A stretch of DNA of 49,208 nucleotides from Treponema sp. (GTDB lineage: Bacteria; Spirochaetota; Spirochaetia; Treponematales; Treponemataceae): positions 1-49,208 of the forward strand of contig SFOB01000015.1 of assembly GCA_004554075.1 (NCBI GenBank). The letters are read 5' to 3'. A model generated the notes under the pieces. The model worked only from the letters and a program-made list of their open reading frames with translations, had not been told where the DNA came from and searched no databases. Of the stretch, positions 24,773-33,968 are shown one piece after another (position 1 is the stretch's first letter; every line of letters starts with the position of its first letter). The position numbers and the translations under genes are program-made.

Positions 24773-25733
24773 GAATGCATTAGGTAAAGGACTTGGTGCG
24801 CTCCTGGGTGAGAATCCTGCCGCACAGGAAGAAGTTGCAGTTTCAACTGGTGCTGCCGCAGCTCCTGCTGGTGGTCTGCATTCAACAACATTAAAAAGAA
24901 CAAAGATTCCTGCCGCCATCGAAATGAAGGAAGACGGCTCTATGTGGCTGGATCCGGCTCTTCTTAAGCCGAACCCAAAACAGCCTCGTATTGAATTTAA
25001 TCAGAAACAGCTGGATGAACTTTGCGAATCAATTAAGGCAAACGGAATCCTTCAGCCAATCATTATTGAAGATGCCGGTGATGGTCAGTTCTATATTATT
25101 GCCGGTGAACGTCGTACCCGTGCTGCAAAAATGGCAGGCCTTGCAAAGGTTCCTGTTCAGCTCCGCAAGTTCGACGAGCAGCAGAAGCTGGAAATGGCAC
25201 TTATCGAAAATATTCAGCGTGCCGACCTTAATCCTATTGAAGAAGCAACTGCCTACTATAATCTTATTCAGATGGGCGACCTTAATCAGGAAGAGGTTGC
25301 AAAACGTGTAGGAAAGGCCCGCGCTACTGTTGCAAACGCAATCCGCCTTTTGAAGCTGCCGGGTGATATTCAGCAGGCGCTTGTTACCGGTACGATTACT
25401 TCTGGTCATGCCCGTGCCCTTCTTATGGTAAAGAATGATGCCGACATGCGTGTTATGTTTGGTAAGATTGTAGGAAGCGGTCTTTCAGTTCGTGAAGCAG
25501 AAGCTCTTGCAGATACTTATAACGGTGGCGGACGTGCTGCTGCTAAAAAAGAAGAAAAGAAGGCTGTAAAGAAAGATCCTGATGTTCTTGCTTTTGAGCA
25601 GGAACTGCGAAATATTTTTGGAACCCGCGACGTCAGCCTCAAAGGCGACATCAACAAAGGTTCGATTGTAATCGGTTTCGACAATAAAAAAGACTTCGAT
25701 AGAATCTACGAAGTCCTAATGAGTAAGAAATAA
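24765..25733 (+). CDS. parB: Chromosome-partitioning protein ParB (Spo0J)
   Basis: A 322-residue parS-binding CTPase clamp. The start KNALGKGLGALLG is the conserved ParA-stimulating N-terminus. The ParB/Srx domain has PNPKQPR, the CTP motif GERRTRAAKMAG and ENIQRADLNPIEEA. The helix-turn-helix (NQEEVAKRVGKARATVANAIRL) follows, and a short C-terminal dimer domain ends the protein. It is translationally coupled to parA. I saw no parS-like TGTTTCACGTGAAACA palindrome in the window. Confidence 0.96.
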   Translation: MAKNALGKGLGALLGENPAAQEEVAVSTGAAAAPAGGLHSTTLKRTKIPAAIEMKEDGSMWLDPALLKPNPKQPRIEFNQKQLDELCESIKANGILQPIIIEDAGDGQFYIIAGERRTRAAKMAGLAKVPVQLRKFDEQQKLEMALIENIQRADLNPIEEATAYYNLIQMGDLNQEEVAKRVGKARATVANAIRLLKLPGDIQQALVTGTITSGHARALLMVKNDADMRVMFGKIVGSGLSVREAEALADTYNGGGRAAAKKEEKKAVKKDPDVLAFEQELRNIFGTRDVSLKGDINKGSIVIGFDNKKDFDRIYEVLMSKK

Positions 25734-25765
25734 AAAAAATGGTGGCTTTCGCCACCATTTTTTTT
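25733..25765. terminator. Bidirectional terminator between parB and the M18 gene
   Basis: ATGGTGGC/GCCACCAT stem with TTTC loop, A-run on the left and T-run on the right. It fits both converging transcripts. Confidence 0.92.
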
Positions 25766-27116
25766 ATACTAAGCCTAAGAAAGCTTTACAGCACTCAAAC
25801 ATCTGGCTGATGTCTTCTTTACTGGTGATTTCCCAAGGAGCGTGCATGCTCAAAACTGCAACACCACCGTCCAGTACGTTCATTCCGTACTTTGCAGCGT
25901 GGTAGGCAATTGTTCCGCCACCACCCTGGTCTACTTTTCCAAGCTCTGCCATCTGATAAGTTACATTTGAGTCGTACATTGCGGCGCGAACCTTTGCAAT
26001 AAATTCTGGGTTTGCATCGCTGGCACCAGACTTTCCACGGCTGCCAGTGTACTTCTGGAATGTAACTCCACCGCCAAGAAGGCTGGAATTATCCTTGTCG
26101 TAAAGACCTGCATTTATAGGATCGTAAGCTGCATTTACATCGCTTGAAAGCATATAAGAATTTGCGAGACAGCGGCGAAGAGTAAGGTCGCTGTACTGAG
26201 CATCAGAAAGAGCAATGATTTCTGCTGTCATATTTTCAAAAAGATTAGAAGCCATACCTGTAGCGCCAACACTACCGATTTCTTCCTTATCTACGCAGAG
26301 ACAGCAGGTTGTTCTTTTACCGGCATGTGTTTCGAGTATGGCTGCAACAGAAGGGTAAGCACATGAGCGGTCATCCTGGCCGTAGCCGAGAATCATAGAG
26401 CGATCGATACCCATGTCGCGGGATTTTCCTGCAGGTACAATTTCGAGTTCTGCAGATTCAAAATCCTTTTCTTCTATTCCATACATTTCTTTAAGAAGGG
26501 CGAGAACAGTTTTTTTGCTCTTTTCCTTCATTTCTTTCTTTTCTTCTTTTGAAAGATTTTCAGTATTAACAGGAGAAACGGAACCCATGATTACGTCTAA
26601 GTCTTCGCCCTTGATAAAATCAGAAGCCTTATCCTTCATCTGCTCCTGAGCAAGGTGAGGAAGAATATCAGAAATACAGAAAACCGGTTCATCCTGATTT
26701 TCGCCGATTACTACTTTTACAGAAGTTCCGTCCTTCTTAACAACAACTCCGTGAATTGCCAGCGGAATTGTGAGCCACTGGTACTTTTTGATTCCGCCGT
26801 AGTAATGAGTGTTCATGTAAGTAATGCAGTCTTTTTCGTAAAAAGGCTTCTGCTTTGCGTCGAGGCGAGGGGAATCAATATGGGCACAGAGAATGTTCAT
26901 ACCCTTTTCAATAGGTTCAAAACCGATTTCAAAAAGAGCAATTGATTTATTCATTTTCTGAATGTAAACCTTGTCGCCAGGCTTAAGCTTTTTGTATTTA
27001 GAAATGTCTTTGTAGCCTTTTTTTTCGGCCATCTTGATAATCTGTTCAACGCATTCGCGTTCTGTTTTACCATTATTCAAGAAATTTTTGTAATCAACGA
27101 TTAACTGTTCGTTCAT
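25764..27116 (-). CDS. M18-family aspartyl-type aminopeptidase
   Basis: A 450-residue dinuclear zinc aminopeptidase of the M18 family, cytoplasmic. AHIDSPRLDAKQKPFYE holds the first His/Asp ligands, GYGQDDRSCAYPSVAAI the bridging Asp, and CVDKEEIGSVGATG the Glu pair. SMHAPWEITSKED supplies the last His. These enzymes release acidic or neutral N-terminal residues. It starts five bases after the lacI-type gene, so the two form one transcript ending at the 25733-25765 terminator. Confidence 0.93.
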   Translation of the reverse strand: MNEQLIVDYKNFLNNGKTERECVEQIIKMAEKKGYKDISKYKKLKPGDKVYIQKMNKSIALFEIGFEPIEKGMNILCAHIDSPRLDAKQKPFYEKDCITYMNTHYYGGIKKYQWLTIPLAIHGVVVKKDGTSVKVVIGENQDEPVFCISDILPHLAQEQMKDKASDFIKGEDLDVIMGSVSPVNTENLSKEEKKEMKEKSKKTVLALLKEMYGIEEKDFESAELEIVPAGKSRDMGIDRSMILGYGQDDRSCAYPSVAAILETHAGKRTTCCLCVDKEEIGSVGATGMASNLFENMTAEIIALSDAQYSDLTLRRCLANSYMLSSDVNAAYDPINAGLYDKDNSSLLGGGVTFQKYTGSRGKSGASDANPEFIAKVRAAMYDSNVTYQMAELGKVDQGGGGTIAYHAAKYGMNVLDGGVAVLSMHAPWEITSKEDISQMFECCKAFLGLV

Positions 27117-27121
27117 AGAGG

Positions 27122-28159
27122 TTATCTCCTTTTAGTTACTGACTCTCTTTCTATAATCCCGCACTGTACAAAATACTGCTGGGCTTCAAAATCTTCCGGA
27201 TTATTAATCTGATTCAAAAGTACTTCAGCAGATTTTCTTCCAATGTCATAAAGCGGAATTTCTACGGTGGTTAAAGCTGGTTTAAGGAACTGAGACATTG
27301 TACGGTTATCATAGCCTGCTACAGAAATGTCTTTTCCCGGTACGAGTTTATTTTCATAAAGATAATCATAAACTCCGGCAGCCATAAGGTCATTAAAGCA
27401 GAAGACTGCGGTATAATCGGAGCCAGCAAGAAGCTCTTTTGCATTTTCATAGCCGCTTTCGCTGTTCCATTTTCCATATCTGATATCAGAATCTTTTACT
27501 TCAAGACCATTTTCTTCCATGGCTTTTCTAAAACCGCTGAGGCGGCGTTCTGTATGGATATTTGTTTCTGTACCGGCAATAACTGCAATTTTTTTATGAC
27601 CATTTTTGATAAGGTCTCTTGTAAGTTCACAGGCAGCAGCTGCATCATCAAATTCTACAGAAGAAATACCAGGCTGCTCTGTAAAAGCATAGGAAATAAC
27701 AAGCGGAACATTCAGGCTTTCCGGGATACAGGAAATGCATCTTGCATGACCTGCAACATAAATTATTCCATCAACTTTAATTGATTCAAATTCATCAATT
27801 GACTGCTGAACAGAATCTTCATAGCCTTTATTATGATACCACTTGGTTCCCCATTTAGAGTAAAAACGCAGGTTTTCAAGAATAGCCTTGTAATGGTGTT
27901 CATCAAAATAAGACATTATGCCGTCTATGATTCCGGTAGAACTGAACTCTGTAAGGTCATCAATAATAATACCTACAGAATTAGTTTTTGAAGCACGGAG
28001 TCCTCTTGCCATGTAATTTGGACGGTACCCGGTTTCCTTTATTACTTTTAAAACACGTTCTTTTGTACTTTCTGAGACGTTGGATTTTCCGTTAAGTATA
28101 TTGGAAACTGTAGTAATAGAAACGGAACATTTTTCCGCAATTTCTTTTAGTGTAACCAT
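27122..28159 (-). CDS. LacI-family transcriptional regulator
   Basis: A 345-residue repressor. The N-terminal helix-turn-helix is TLKEIAEKCSVSITTVSNIL followed by the hinge helix region, then a periplasmic-binding-like effector domain (VGIIIDDLTEF, KIAVIAGTETNIHTERRLSGF, AVFCFNDLMAAGVYDYL). An ATG at 28165 begins before the likely transcript start, so the second ATG at 28159 is preferred. That makes the mRNA essentially leaderless. The effector is unknown. It is co-transcribed with the M18 aminopeptidase and divergent from an exported-protein operon. Confidence 0.9.
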   Translation of the reverse strand: MVTLKEIAEKCSVSITTVSNILNGKSNVSESTKERVLKVIKETGYRPNYMARGLRASKTNSVGIIIDDLTEFSSTGIIDGIMSYFDEHHYKAILENLRFYSKWGTKWYHNKGYEDSVQQSIDEFESIKVDGIIYVAGHARCISCIPESLNVPLVISYAFTEQPGISSVEFDDAAAACELTRDLIKNGHKKIAVIAGTETNIHTERRLSGFRKAMEENGLEVKDSDIRYGKWNSESGYENAKELLAGSDYTAVFCFNDLMAAGVYDYLYENKLVPGKDISVAGYDNRTMSQFLKPALTTVEIPLYDIGRKSAEVLLNQINNPEDFEAQQYFVQCGIIERESVTKRR

Positions 28160-28167
28160 TAACATGT

Positions 28168-28197
28168 ATTATAGCGTATAGCGGTAAAGGTAGACAA
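28168..28197 (-). promoter_or_regulatory. Promoter of the lacI-type gene
   Basis: On the minus strand TTGTCT (28192-28197), 18 bases, TATAAT (28168-28173). The predicted start falls about two bases before the ATG at 28159. Confidence 0.6.
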
Positions 28198-28226
28198 CTG
28201 TCATATTGTGCTGTAAAATATTATTT

Positions 28227-28706
28227 ATGAAAAAGAAATTATCAGTCTTATTTTGTTTGTTTATCGGTCTTTCGGCTTTTGCTCAATCAGCAGATGTTAT
28301 TACAGAGTTACTGGAAACAAAAACAGCTACCTTTGGACAGGTTTGCTATATTGCAGCAGTTCAAAAAGATCTGGTAAAAGAAAATGCTTCTTATGAAAAT
28401 GCAGTACAGGCACTTTTTGAAAATGGAATAATTCCAGCCTCAGAAGATCCACTTGCACCTATCCCTCTTGTAGATATTGCATATATTTATTCACGTCTCT
28501 GGCCTGTTGAAGGCGGTTTGATGTATCGCCTTACAAAAGGTTCTCCTCGTTATGCTTTTAAGCAGTTTCAGGCAGATGGAATCCTGTCTTCAAGACAGAG
28601 CCCTTCTGATTTTGTATCCGGAGCAAAGGCCTTAAGTATTTATACTTCATGTGTAAATAAGTACAGCGAATTTGATATTAAAAATGTTTCAATGGAGAGT
28701 GAGTAA
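28227..28706 (+). CDS. Small exported protein, unknown function
   Basis: A 159-residue protein with signal peptide KKKLSVLFCLFIGLSAFAQ. The ATG at 28227 is used because the in-frame ATG at 28206 has no ribosome site and precedes a poor signal. The mature part is mostly helical, with an ITELLETKTATFGQVCYIAA segment and a YIYSRLW segment. I do not recognise the family; similar small proteins precede barrel genes in spirochaetes. The next gene starts after one base, so it is co-expressed with the barrel-like and FecR-domain proteins. Confidence 0.7.
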   Translation: MKKKLSVLFCLFIGLSAFAQSADVITELLETKTATFGQVCYIAAVQKDLVKENASYENAVQALFENGIIPASEDPLAPIPLVDIAYIYSRLWPVEGGLMYRLTKGSPRYAFKQFQADGILSSRQSPSDFVSGAKALSIYTSCVNKYSEFDIKNVSMESE

Positions 28707-28707
28707 A

Positions 28708-29844
28708 ATGAAAAAAATAATTCTTTCAACCTTTTTAGCTGTCTCTTGTCTTTTTTCATCTTTGTCAGCACTTACATGGAGCGGTATTATCGATAACAAT
28801 TCCAAGTTGTCTGCTAATAATGATTTTTCACAGCTTGGACTTAAACAGTCTAACGGAGTTTATTTGTCTCTGGCTTCAAATCTGAATGAAGCTGGAAATC
28901 TCCGCTTTGTAGCAGAAGGTTTATATAAGTATTCTCTGAATTGTGTATTTCCTGCTGGTTCTGCTTCCTTTACAAATATTCTTGATGTTGATCTTCTTAA
29001 GTTTGCCGGAAACTGGACAATTGGCGACGGACTTTTTGCTTTAAGTCTTGGTCGTTTCCAGTATTCTGATTTTTCTGGATTTGTATTCAGTCAGGTAAGT
29101 GATGGTGCTTATCTGAGTTATGATACACTTAAAACAAAGACTGCAATTTATGCCGGATATACAGGACTTCTTAACCGCCTGAATGTATCTATGGCAGAAA
29201 ATATGTATGGACCAGGAGATCAACTCTATGCTCTTTGCCCAAAGTATGTACCGGTTGCAGCAGATTTCACTTATAAGGCTTTATTTGGCTCAAATACTTT
29301 AGGATTCCAGGCTCTCTGTTTTATTCCTGTAACAGAAGAAAATACAATGAAGTTCTATGGAACTCTTGTTGCTAACGGCTATTTTGGAACTCTTGCTTCT
29401 TATGATGTAAGAGTTACTCTTGGAACTGAAAAGTTTGAAAGCCTTATGCTTGATGTAAAACTGGATACAAACTTCTTTGTAAATTCTAATCTTGTTGTTC
29501 TTGCAGGTGCTGAATATGCTTCTGGAAATCAGGGCAGCATAAAGCCATTCCTTACACTTTCTACATATACTTTTGGAAATTCTCCAATTCGAAATGGAGC
29601 AATTGTTCCAAAGGTTGGCCTTGTATTTGCAGCAAATAAGATTTATGCAGGTTTAACAGAAAGAGTTATTCTCAGTATGCCTGCAGACCAGATTGCCTTT
29701 AATGGTTTAGATACATCTGTAAATGTTTTATATAATCTCTTTAGTGATGTTCAGCTTGGTTTAGATATTGGCGCTTATATTTGTATAGAATCTAAAGATC
29801 TCAGTAATTACTTTGCAACTTTGAAAGCATCACTGGCATTCTAA
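28708..29844 (+). CDS. Predicted outer-membrane beta-barrel protein
   Basis: A 378-residue exported protein. The ATG at 28708 gives the signal peptide KKIILSTFLAVSCLFSSLS. An earlier ATG at 28672 lies in the upstream gene. The mature chain has alternating hydrophobic and polar residues, frequent Gly/Phe/Tyr strand ends and a Phe-terminal SLAF end, all typical of barrels. I cannot name the family. It is second in a three- or four-gene operon and is followed by the FecR-domain gene 15 bases later. Confidence 0.7.
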   Translation: MKKIILSTFLAVSCLFSSLSALTWSGIIDNNSKLSANNDFSQLGLKQSNGVYLSLASNLNEAGNLRFVAEGLYKYSLNCVFPAGSASFTNILDVDLLKFAGNWTIGDGLFALSLGRFQYSDFSGFVFSQVSDGAYLSYDTLKTKTAIYAGYTGLLNRLNVSMAENMYGPGDQLYALCPKYVPVAADFTYKALFGSNTLGFQALCFIPVTEENTMKFYGTLVANGYFGTLASYDVRVTLGTEKFESLMLDVKLDTNFFVNSNLVVLAGAEYASGNQGSIKPFLTLSTYTFGNSPIRNGAIVPKVGLVFAANKIYAGLTERVILSMPADQIAFNGLDTSVNVLYNLFSDVQLGLDIGAYICIESKDLSNYFATLKASLAF

Positions 29845-29859
29845 AAACGGAGGAAGGAC

Positions 29860-30699
29860 ATGAGAAAGATTAAAGCTTTATTGATAGCAGCTGTTTTTAC
29901 AGCCATTGGTGCAAGTGCTTTTGCTGCTGATGCAACAGTAACCTTTGTAAGCGGTAAGGTTGAAGTTCAGCGTGGTGGAAAATGGGTTGCCCTTCAGAAG
30001 GGAGATACAGTTTCTAAATCTGAAACTATAAGTACAGGTTTTCAGTCTGAAGCAAAAATCAAGATTCTTGAATCTGTTATGTATCTTGGCCCTGTAACAA
30101 GAATTACTCTGGAAGAGCTTTCTTCCACAGATAAAAAAGATAACGTAAATGTTTACTTGAAAACAGGAACTGCCCGTTCTCAAGTAAAGCATGTTGATAA
30201 TAAGCGTGTAAACTATCAGGTACATACTGCTGTTGCGGTTGCGTCTTGTCGTGGTACAGGCTGGATTATTGATGATGCAAATAATGTAGATTGTGTAGAA
30301 GGTATTGTAGCAGTTGCTGCTTACAGAGCTCGTCCTGCTGCAGATATAAAAGTGGAAGCTGGAGCAAAAGGCGATGCCGCAGAAGGTGAGGATGAAAACG
30401 ATACTCCTTTAAGTGATGATGGAGTTCTTGTTCAGGCAAATCAGTCTGTGACAGTTTCAGTAAATACTTCTGTTTCTGCTCCTGTAAATGAAGTAATTAA
30501 AAATATTGCTGCTGTAACAGGAAACCTTTCTACAACAGTTGAAAAAGAAGCTGAAGGCGGCGCCGGAGTTGGCGGTGGTTCCGGAGGACCTGCTGGAGCA
30601 GATGACGCAGGAGCAGGTGACGCTGGAGCGGGTCATCCTGAAGTACAGATTGAAACGGCAGATGTTGGTATTGAAATAGGAATACCTTCAGAAAACTAG
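29860..30699 (+). CDS. Exported FecR-domain protein with Gly/Asp-rich tail
   Basis: A 279-residue exported protein, signal peptide KIKALLIAAVFTAIGASAFA, start behind GGAGGA. Residues about 25-150 match the FecR domain: VTFVSGKVEVQRGG, LQKGDTVSKSETISTG and TAVAVASCRGTGW. The lack of a membrane helix or sigma-factor neighbour argues against classic TonB/anti-sigma signalling. In spirochaetes such domains occur in stand-alone surface or periplasmic proteins. The tail after about residue 230 is rich in Gly, Ala and Asp (GAGVGGGSGG, DAGAGDAGAG) and probably disordered. Confidence 0.82.
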   Translation: MRKIKALLIAAVFTAIGASAFAADATVTFVSGKVEVQRGGKWVALQKGDTVSKSETISTGFQSEAKIKILESVMYLGPVTRITLEELSSTDKKDNVNVYLKTGTARSQVKHVDNKRVNYQVHTAVAVASCRGTGWIIDDANNVDCVEGIVAVAAYRARPAADIKVEAGAKGDAAEGEDENDTPLSDDGVLVQANQSVTVSVNTSVSAPVNEVIKNIAAVTGNLSTTVEKEAEGGAGVGGGSGGPAGADDAGAGDAGAGHPEVQIETADVGIEIGIPSEN

Positions 30700-30707
30700 C
30701 AGAATAA

Positions 30708-32852
30708 TTGAGCGTAATAAGAGTTAAAAACTTAAATTTTAAATATCCGCAGAGTAATAAGGCGGCCCTTTCCGATGTCTCTTTTGGCATTGAAAAGGGC
30801 TCTTATGTTGCTATTGTCGGTTATAACGGCTGCGGAAAATCTACCCTTGCACGTTTGTTGTGCGGCCTTGAGTTACCTGAATCAGGTACAATCACAATCG
30901 AAGAAAATAACAGAATAGGAATTGTTTTTCAGTCTCCAAAAGATCAGCTGGTAAGCGGGGTAGTTTCCCGCGACACTGCCTTTGGTCCGCAAAACCTGGG
31001 ACTTAAGCCTGGTGAAGTAGAACTTAGAGTTATAGAATCACTTAATATTGTTGATATGCTGGATAGGGCTTCGTCTTCTACATCGGCTTTGTCTCTGGGA
31101 CAGACGCAAAAGATTGCCCTTAGCGGTGTGCTGGCCCTGAGACCGGAAATCCTGATTCTGGACGAAGCAGTTTCCATGCTGGATCCTGAATCCAGAGGGG
31201 AGATTCTGGAGTTTATACGCTACTGGCATAAATGCGGCAATACGATAATTCAGATTACCCATGATATGGAAGTACTTTCTGATGCAGACAGTGTAATTGG
31301 AATTGAAGACGGTAAAGTCTTTTTCTATGGAACACAAAAAGCTTTTCTTGCAGATAAGGAAAACGTAAAAAGAATTTGTGGAGAAAATCTTCCTGAAAAT
31401 CCGCGTAATAAGGCTCTTTCAAAAAATGAGCTTTCGCTTACTTTGAGAAACCTTTCATATATTCACAGTAATTCTAAACAGAATGCTCACGGCATATTTG
31501 ATATTAATCTTGATTTTTACAAAGGAAGTCTTACTGCTCTTACAGGAGCTTCCGGCGCTGGAAAATCAACTTTAATGGAAGTATGCTCCGGTCTGCTTAT
31601 TCCAGAAAGTGGAGAAATAAAATCTTTTACGGAAGCAAGACCTGTACTGGCTCAGCAGAATGCTCAGGCAGCCTTGTTCGAGGCCTTTGCTGCAGATGAT
31701 GTTGCCTTTGGTCCACGTAACCGCGGTGTGAAGGGAAAGGAACTTACGGCCCTTGTTCGAAAATCTATGGACCAGGCGGCTTTACCTTTTGAAGAGTTTG
31801 GCGAAAGACATACCTTTGAACTTTCCGGAGGAGAGCAGAGAAGGCTGAGCATTGCAGGCATTCTTGCAATGGACGCAGAAATACTTTTCTTTGATGAGCC
31901 TACGGCAGGTCTGGACAGTCGTGCAAGAAACGAGGTTATGGCCTTGCTGCGGAGCCTTGCAGACCAGGGAAAGACAGTAATATTCAGTACCCATAAAATG
32001 GATGAAGCTGCTTTTGCAGACCGCGAGATCTTTATAAAAGATGGTCGTGTAGAAAAAGATTCTCTTTCTGTAGTTTCTCTAGATACAGGCTCTGCTTTTG
32101 CAGCATCTGTAATGCAGCCGGTAGAAGTTGCATCTTTAATAGCCGGCTTGAAAAATCTTTCTCTGGGGCTTTCACGCTCCCGCCATGAAAAAAAATCGCC
32201 GGTGGAAAAGCTACCTCCTGTTGTACGAATACTTTTGTTTATGGCTCTTTTTGTCTTTTCGCTTGTGGTTCGCCCTTTATGGCTTTGCTGTCTGGCACTT
32301 GCCGCAGGACTCCTTTACTGTCTTTTAAGCGGCTTTTCTCTGCGCCGCCTTTTTACGGCAATCATTAAAATTCTGCCTTTCCTCCTCTTTTTCAGCATAT
32401 TCCAGATGATATTCCACCCGGCCTTGCAGAACGAGGTTCGCTTTACCAGCTGGAAGTGGTTTATGGTAACTCCTTCAAAACTGCTTTTCTGTCTTGCAAC
32501 AATTATACGTACAGATGCGGCACTGGCCTGTATTTCTGCTTTCTTTGTTTCAACTCCGGAATATGATTTGATGGATGGTCTGAAGGTTTTGTTGCATTCT
32601 CTTTTCCTTCGTGGAAAACTTGCCCGTTACTTCATTTTGATAATAGAAGTAATTTTCAGATTTATTCCTCTTCTTGTAGATGAGGCTGTTTCGATATTAA
32701 AGACCCAGGCAATAAGGGGCGGGCTTGGAAATGTAAAAGGGAAACTTGCAAAAATCCGCTCTGTAATTCCTTTGATTGTTCCGCTTGTAGTGCAGACTAT
32801 AAAACGCTCCGAAGCTCTTGCTGATGCTATAACAATGAGGTGTTTCAAATGA
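30708..32852 (+). CDS. ECF transporter fusion: two ATPase domains plus T-component
   Basis: A 714-residue fusion of energy-coupling-factor parts. ATPase 1: GYNGCGKSTL (Walker A), VFQSPKDQLV (Q loop), LSLGQTQ (signature with Leu for Gly) and LILDEA. ATPase 2: GASGAGKSTL, LSGGEQRRLS and LFFDEPTAGLD. From about residue 500 a T-type membrane domain follows with about five helices and a QAIRGG coupling motif. Such modules import vitamins or metals with a separate substrate-binding S protein; none is adjacent. A TTG start eight bases after the FecR gene is used; no strong ribosome site is visible. The stop overlaps the NUDIX start (ATGA). Confidence 0.88.
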   Translation: MSVIRVKNLNFKYPQSNKAALSDVSFGIEKGSYVAIVGYNGCGKSTLARLLCGLELPESGTITIEENNRIGIVFQSPKDQLVSGVVSRDTAFGPQNLGLKPGEVELRVIESLNIVDMLDRASSSTSALSLGQTQKIALSGVLALRPEILILDEAVSMLDPESRGEILEFIRYWHKCGNTIIQITHDMEVLSDADSVIGIEDGKVFFYGTQKAFLADKENVKRICGENLPENPRNKALSKNELSLTLRNLSYIHSNSKQNAHGIFDINLDFYKGSLTALTGASGAGKSTLMEVCSGLLIPESGEIKSFTEARPVLAQQNAQAALFEAFAADDVAFGPRNRGVKGKELTALVRKSMDQAALPFEEFGERHTFELSGGEQRRLSIAGILAMDAEILFFDEPTAGLDSRARNEVMALLRSLADQGKTVIFSTHKMDEAAFADREIFIKDGRVEKDSLSVVSLDTGSAFAASVMQPVEVASLIAGLKNLSLGLSRSRHEKKSPVEKLPPVVRILLFMALFVFSLVVRPLWLCCLALAAGLLYCLLSGFSLRRLFTAIIKILPFLLFFSIFQMIFHPALQNEVRFTSWKWFMVTPSKLLFCLATIIRTDAALACISAFFVSTPEYDLMDGLKVLLHSLFLRGKLARYFILIIEVIFRFIPLLVDEAVSILKTQAIRGGLGNVKGKLAKIRSVIPLIVPLVVQTIKRSEALADAITMRCFK

Positions 32853-33415
32853 CACAAATAAATGGATTTAAAAATGATTTTAAGCTTTGCCCAATGTGCG
32901 GCAGCAAAAAAATTGAAAATCATGGAAACAGAAAATGGCTTTGTCCCGACTGCGGCTTTGACCTTTACAACAATGTTGCTTCTGCAGTGGGAGTTGTAAT
33001 CAGGGACTCTTATGATAATGTGCTTTTTGAAGTTCGCGCAAAAGAACCCCGCAAAGGTTTTTATGCAGTGCCTGGCGGCTTTGTTGATTTTAATGAAAGT
33101 GCAGAAGAGGCCGCTGTACGTGAGTGCAGAGAAGAAATTGGTGTTGAAGTAGAAGGTGTAAAATTTCTTTGTACTGCACCTAACACCTATTTATATAAAA
33201 ATATTGAATATAAAACCTGTGATATATTTTTTACGGCAGACCTTTCTTCTGAGTTTGATACAATTGATGATTTTATAAAAAGCCTGAAAGCAGAAGAAAG
33301 TGAAGTGCAGGGCTTTGCTTCATTCAGAGTTTCTTCTCTGGAAGATATAGAAAAAATCCCGCTTGCTTTTGAAAGCGCAAGATACACTTTGAGACAACTT
33401 GTTTCAAAAAAATAA
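32849..33415 (+). CDS. NUDIX hydrolase with N-terminal zinc ribbon
   Basis: A 188-residue protein. A zinc ribbon (CPMCGSKK, then CPDCGFDLY) precedes the NUDIX domain. The NUDIX box GGFVDFNESAEEAAVREC continues to REEIGV, with all the consensus Gly, Glu and Arg residues. This resembles NudC-like or ADP-ribose pyrophosphatase-type enzymes, but substrate is not determined. The ATG overlaps the ECF stop (ATGA), so a GTG at 32840 is not needed. Confidence 0.9.
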   Translation: MTQINGFKNDFKLCPMCGSKKIENHGNRKWLCPDCGFDLYNNVASAVGVVIRDSYDNVLFEVRAKEPRKGFYAVPGGFVDFNESAEEAAVRECREEIGVEVEGVKFLCTAPNTYLYKNIEYKTCDIFFTADLSSEFDTIDDFIKSLKAEESEVQGFASFRVSSLEDIEKIPLAFESARYTLRQLVSKK

Positions 33416-33434
33416 AAAACGTATGGAGTAAAAA

Positions 33435-33920
33435 ATGAATTTAAACCTTATTTTCTTTGCAATAGTACCCTTTGTTCTTATGGCAATAATCTGTGTAGGG
33501 ATGCCCTTCTGGAAAGTCCGTCTTATGAAAGAAGCCGGAGAAAAAATCCTGCCTCTGGCAAAAAAGAAATCCAAGCTTCAGTATATTGCAATTCCAACAG
33601 CCTACATTCTTTTGATTCTTTCAATCCTTGTAGATTTTGGAAAACTGAATTTTGTAATTCCCTACTGTGCCGTAATGGGCCTTTTCATAGCCATAAAAGA
33701 AAGCACCCTGCTCCCGGTAAACGGATTATACGAAAATCTCTTAATAAACGGCTCTGAAGTAATTAGATTCAAAGAGATAACAAGTCTCCCGGATTCAACA
33801 GACACTCAGCAGCCCAACGTCCTTAAAATCCCCGTAAAACACGGCACCCGCACCCTGATATTCGACAACTCCAACGAAGCCCAGGAAGTCCTCTCCGAGC
33901 TGAAAAAGAAAGTAGATTAA
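33435..33920 (+). CDS. Small membrane protein of unknown function
   Basis: A 161-residue protein. Helix 1 (about 4-25, LIFFAIVPFVLMAIICVGM) and a hydrophobic stretch at about 50-90, probably two helices, are followed by a soluble C-terminal domain with a PilZ-unlike, PH-like mix of short strands. It has no signal motif that I recognise. It is 19 bases after the NUDIX gene behind TGGAGT. It might be thought the missing ECF S-component, but it has too few helices and no substrate-binding helix pattern. Confidence 0.6.
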   Translation: MNLNLIFFAIVPFVLMAIICVGMPFWKVRLMKEAGEKILPLAKKKSKLQYIAIPTAYILLILSILVDFGKLNFVIPYCAVMGLFIAIKESTLLPVNGLYENLLINGSEVIRFKEITSLPDSTDTQQPNVLKIPVKHGTRTLIFDNSNEAQEVLSELKKKVD

Positions 33921-33968
33921 TATATAGAAGCAGTTTTCGTTTTTAATAAATAGAGAACGAAGTTGCCG

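Noticed and set aside
29860..30699. Classic FecR/TonB surface-signalling regulator
   Set aside because: No membrane helix, sigma factor or TonB-dependent receptor is adjacent.
33435..33920. Missing S-component for the ECF fusion
   Set aside because: Only about three hydrophobic segments and a long soluble tail; S-components normally have five to six helices.
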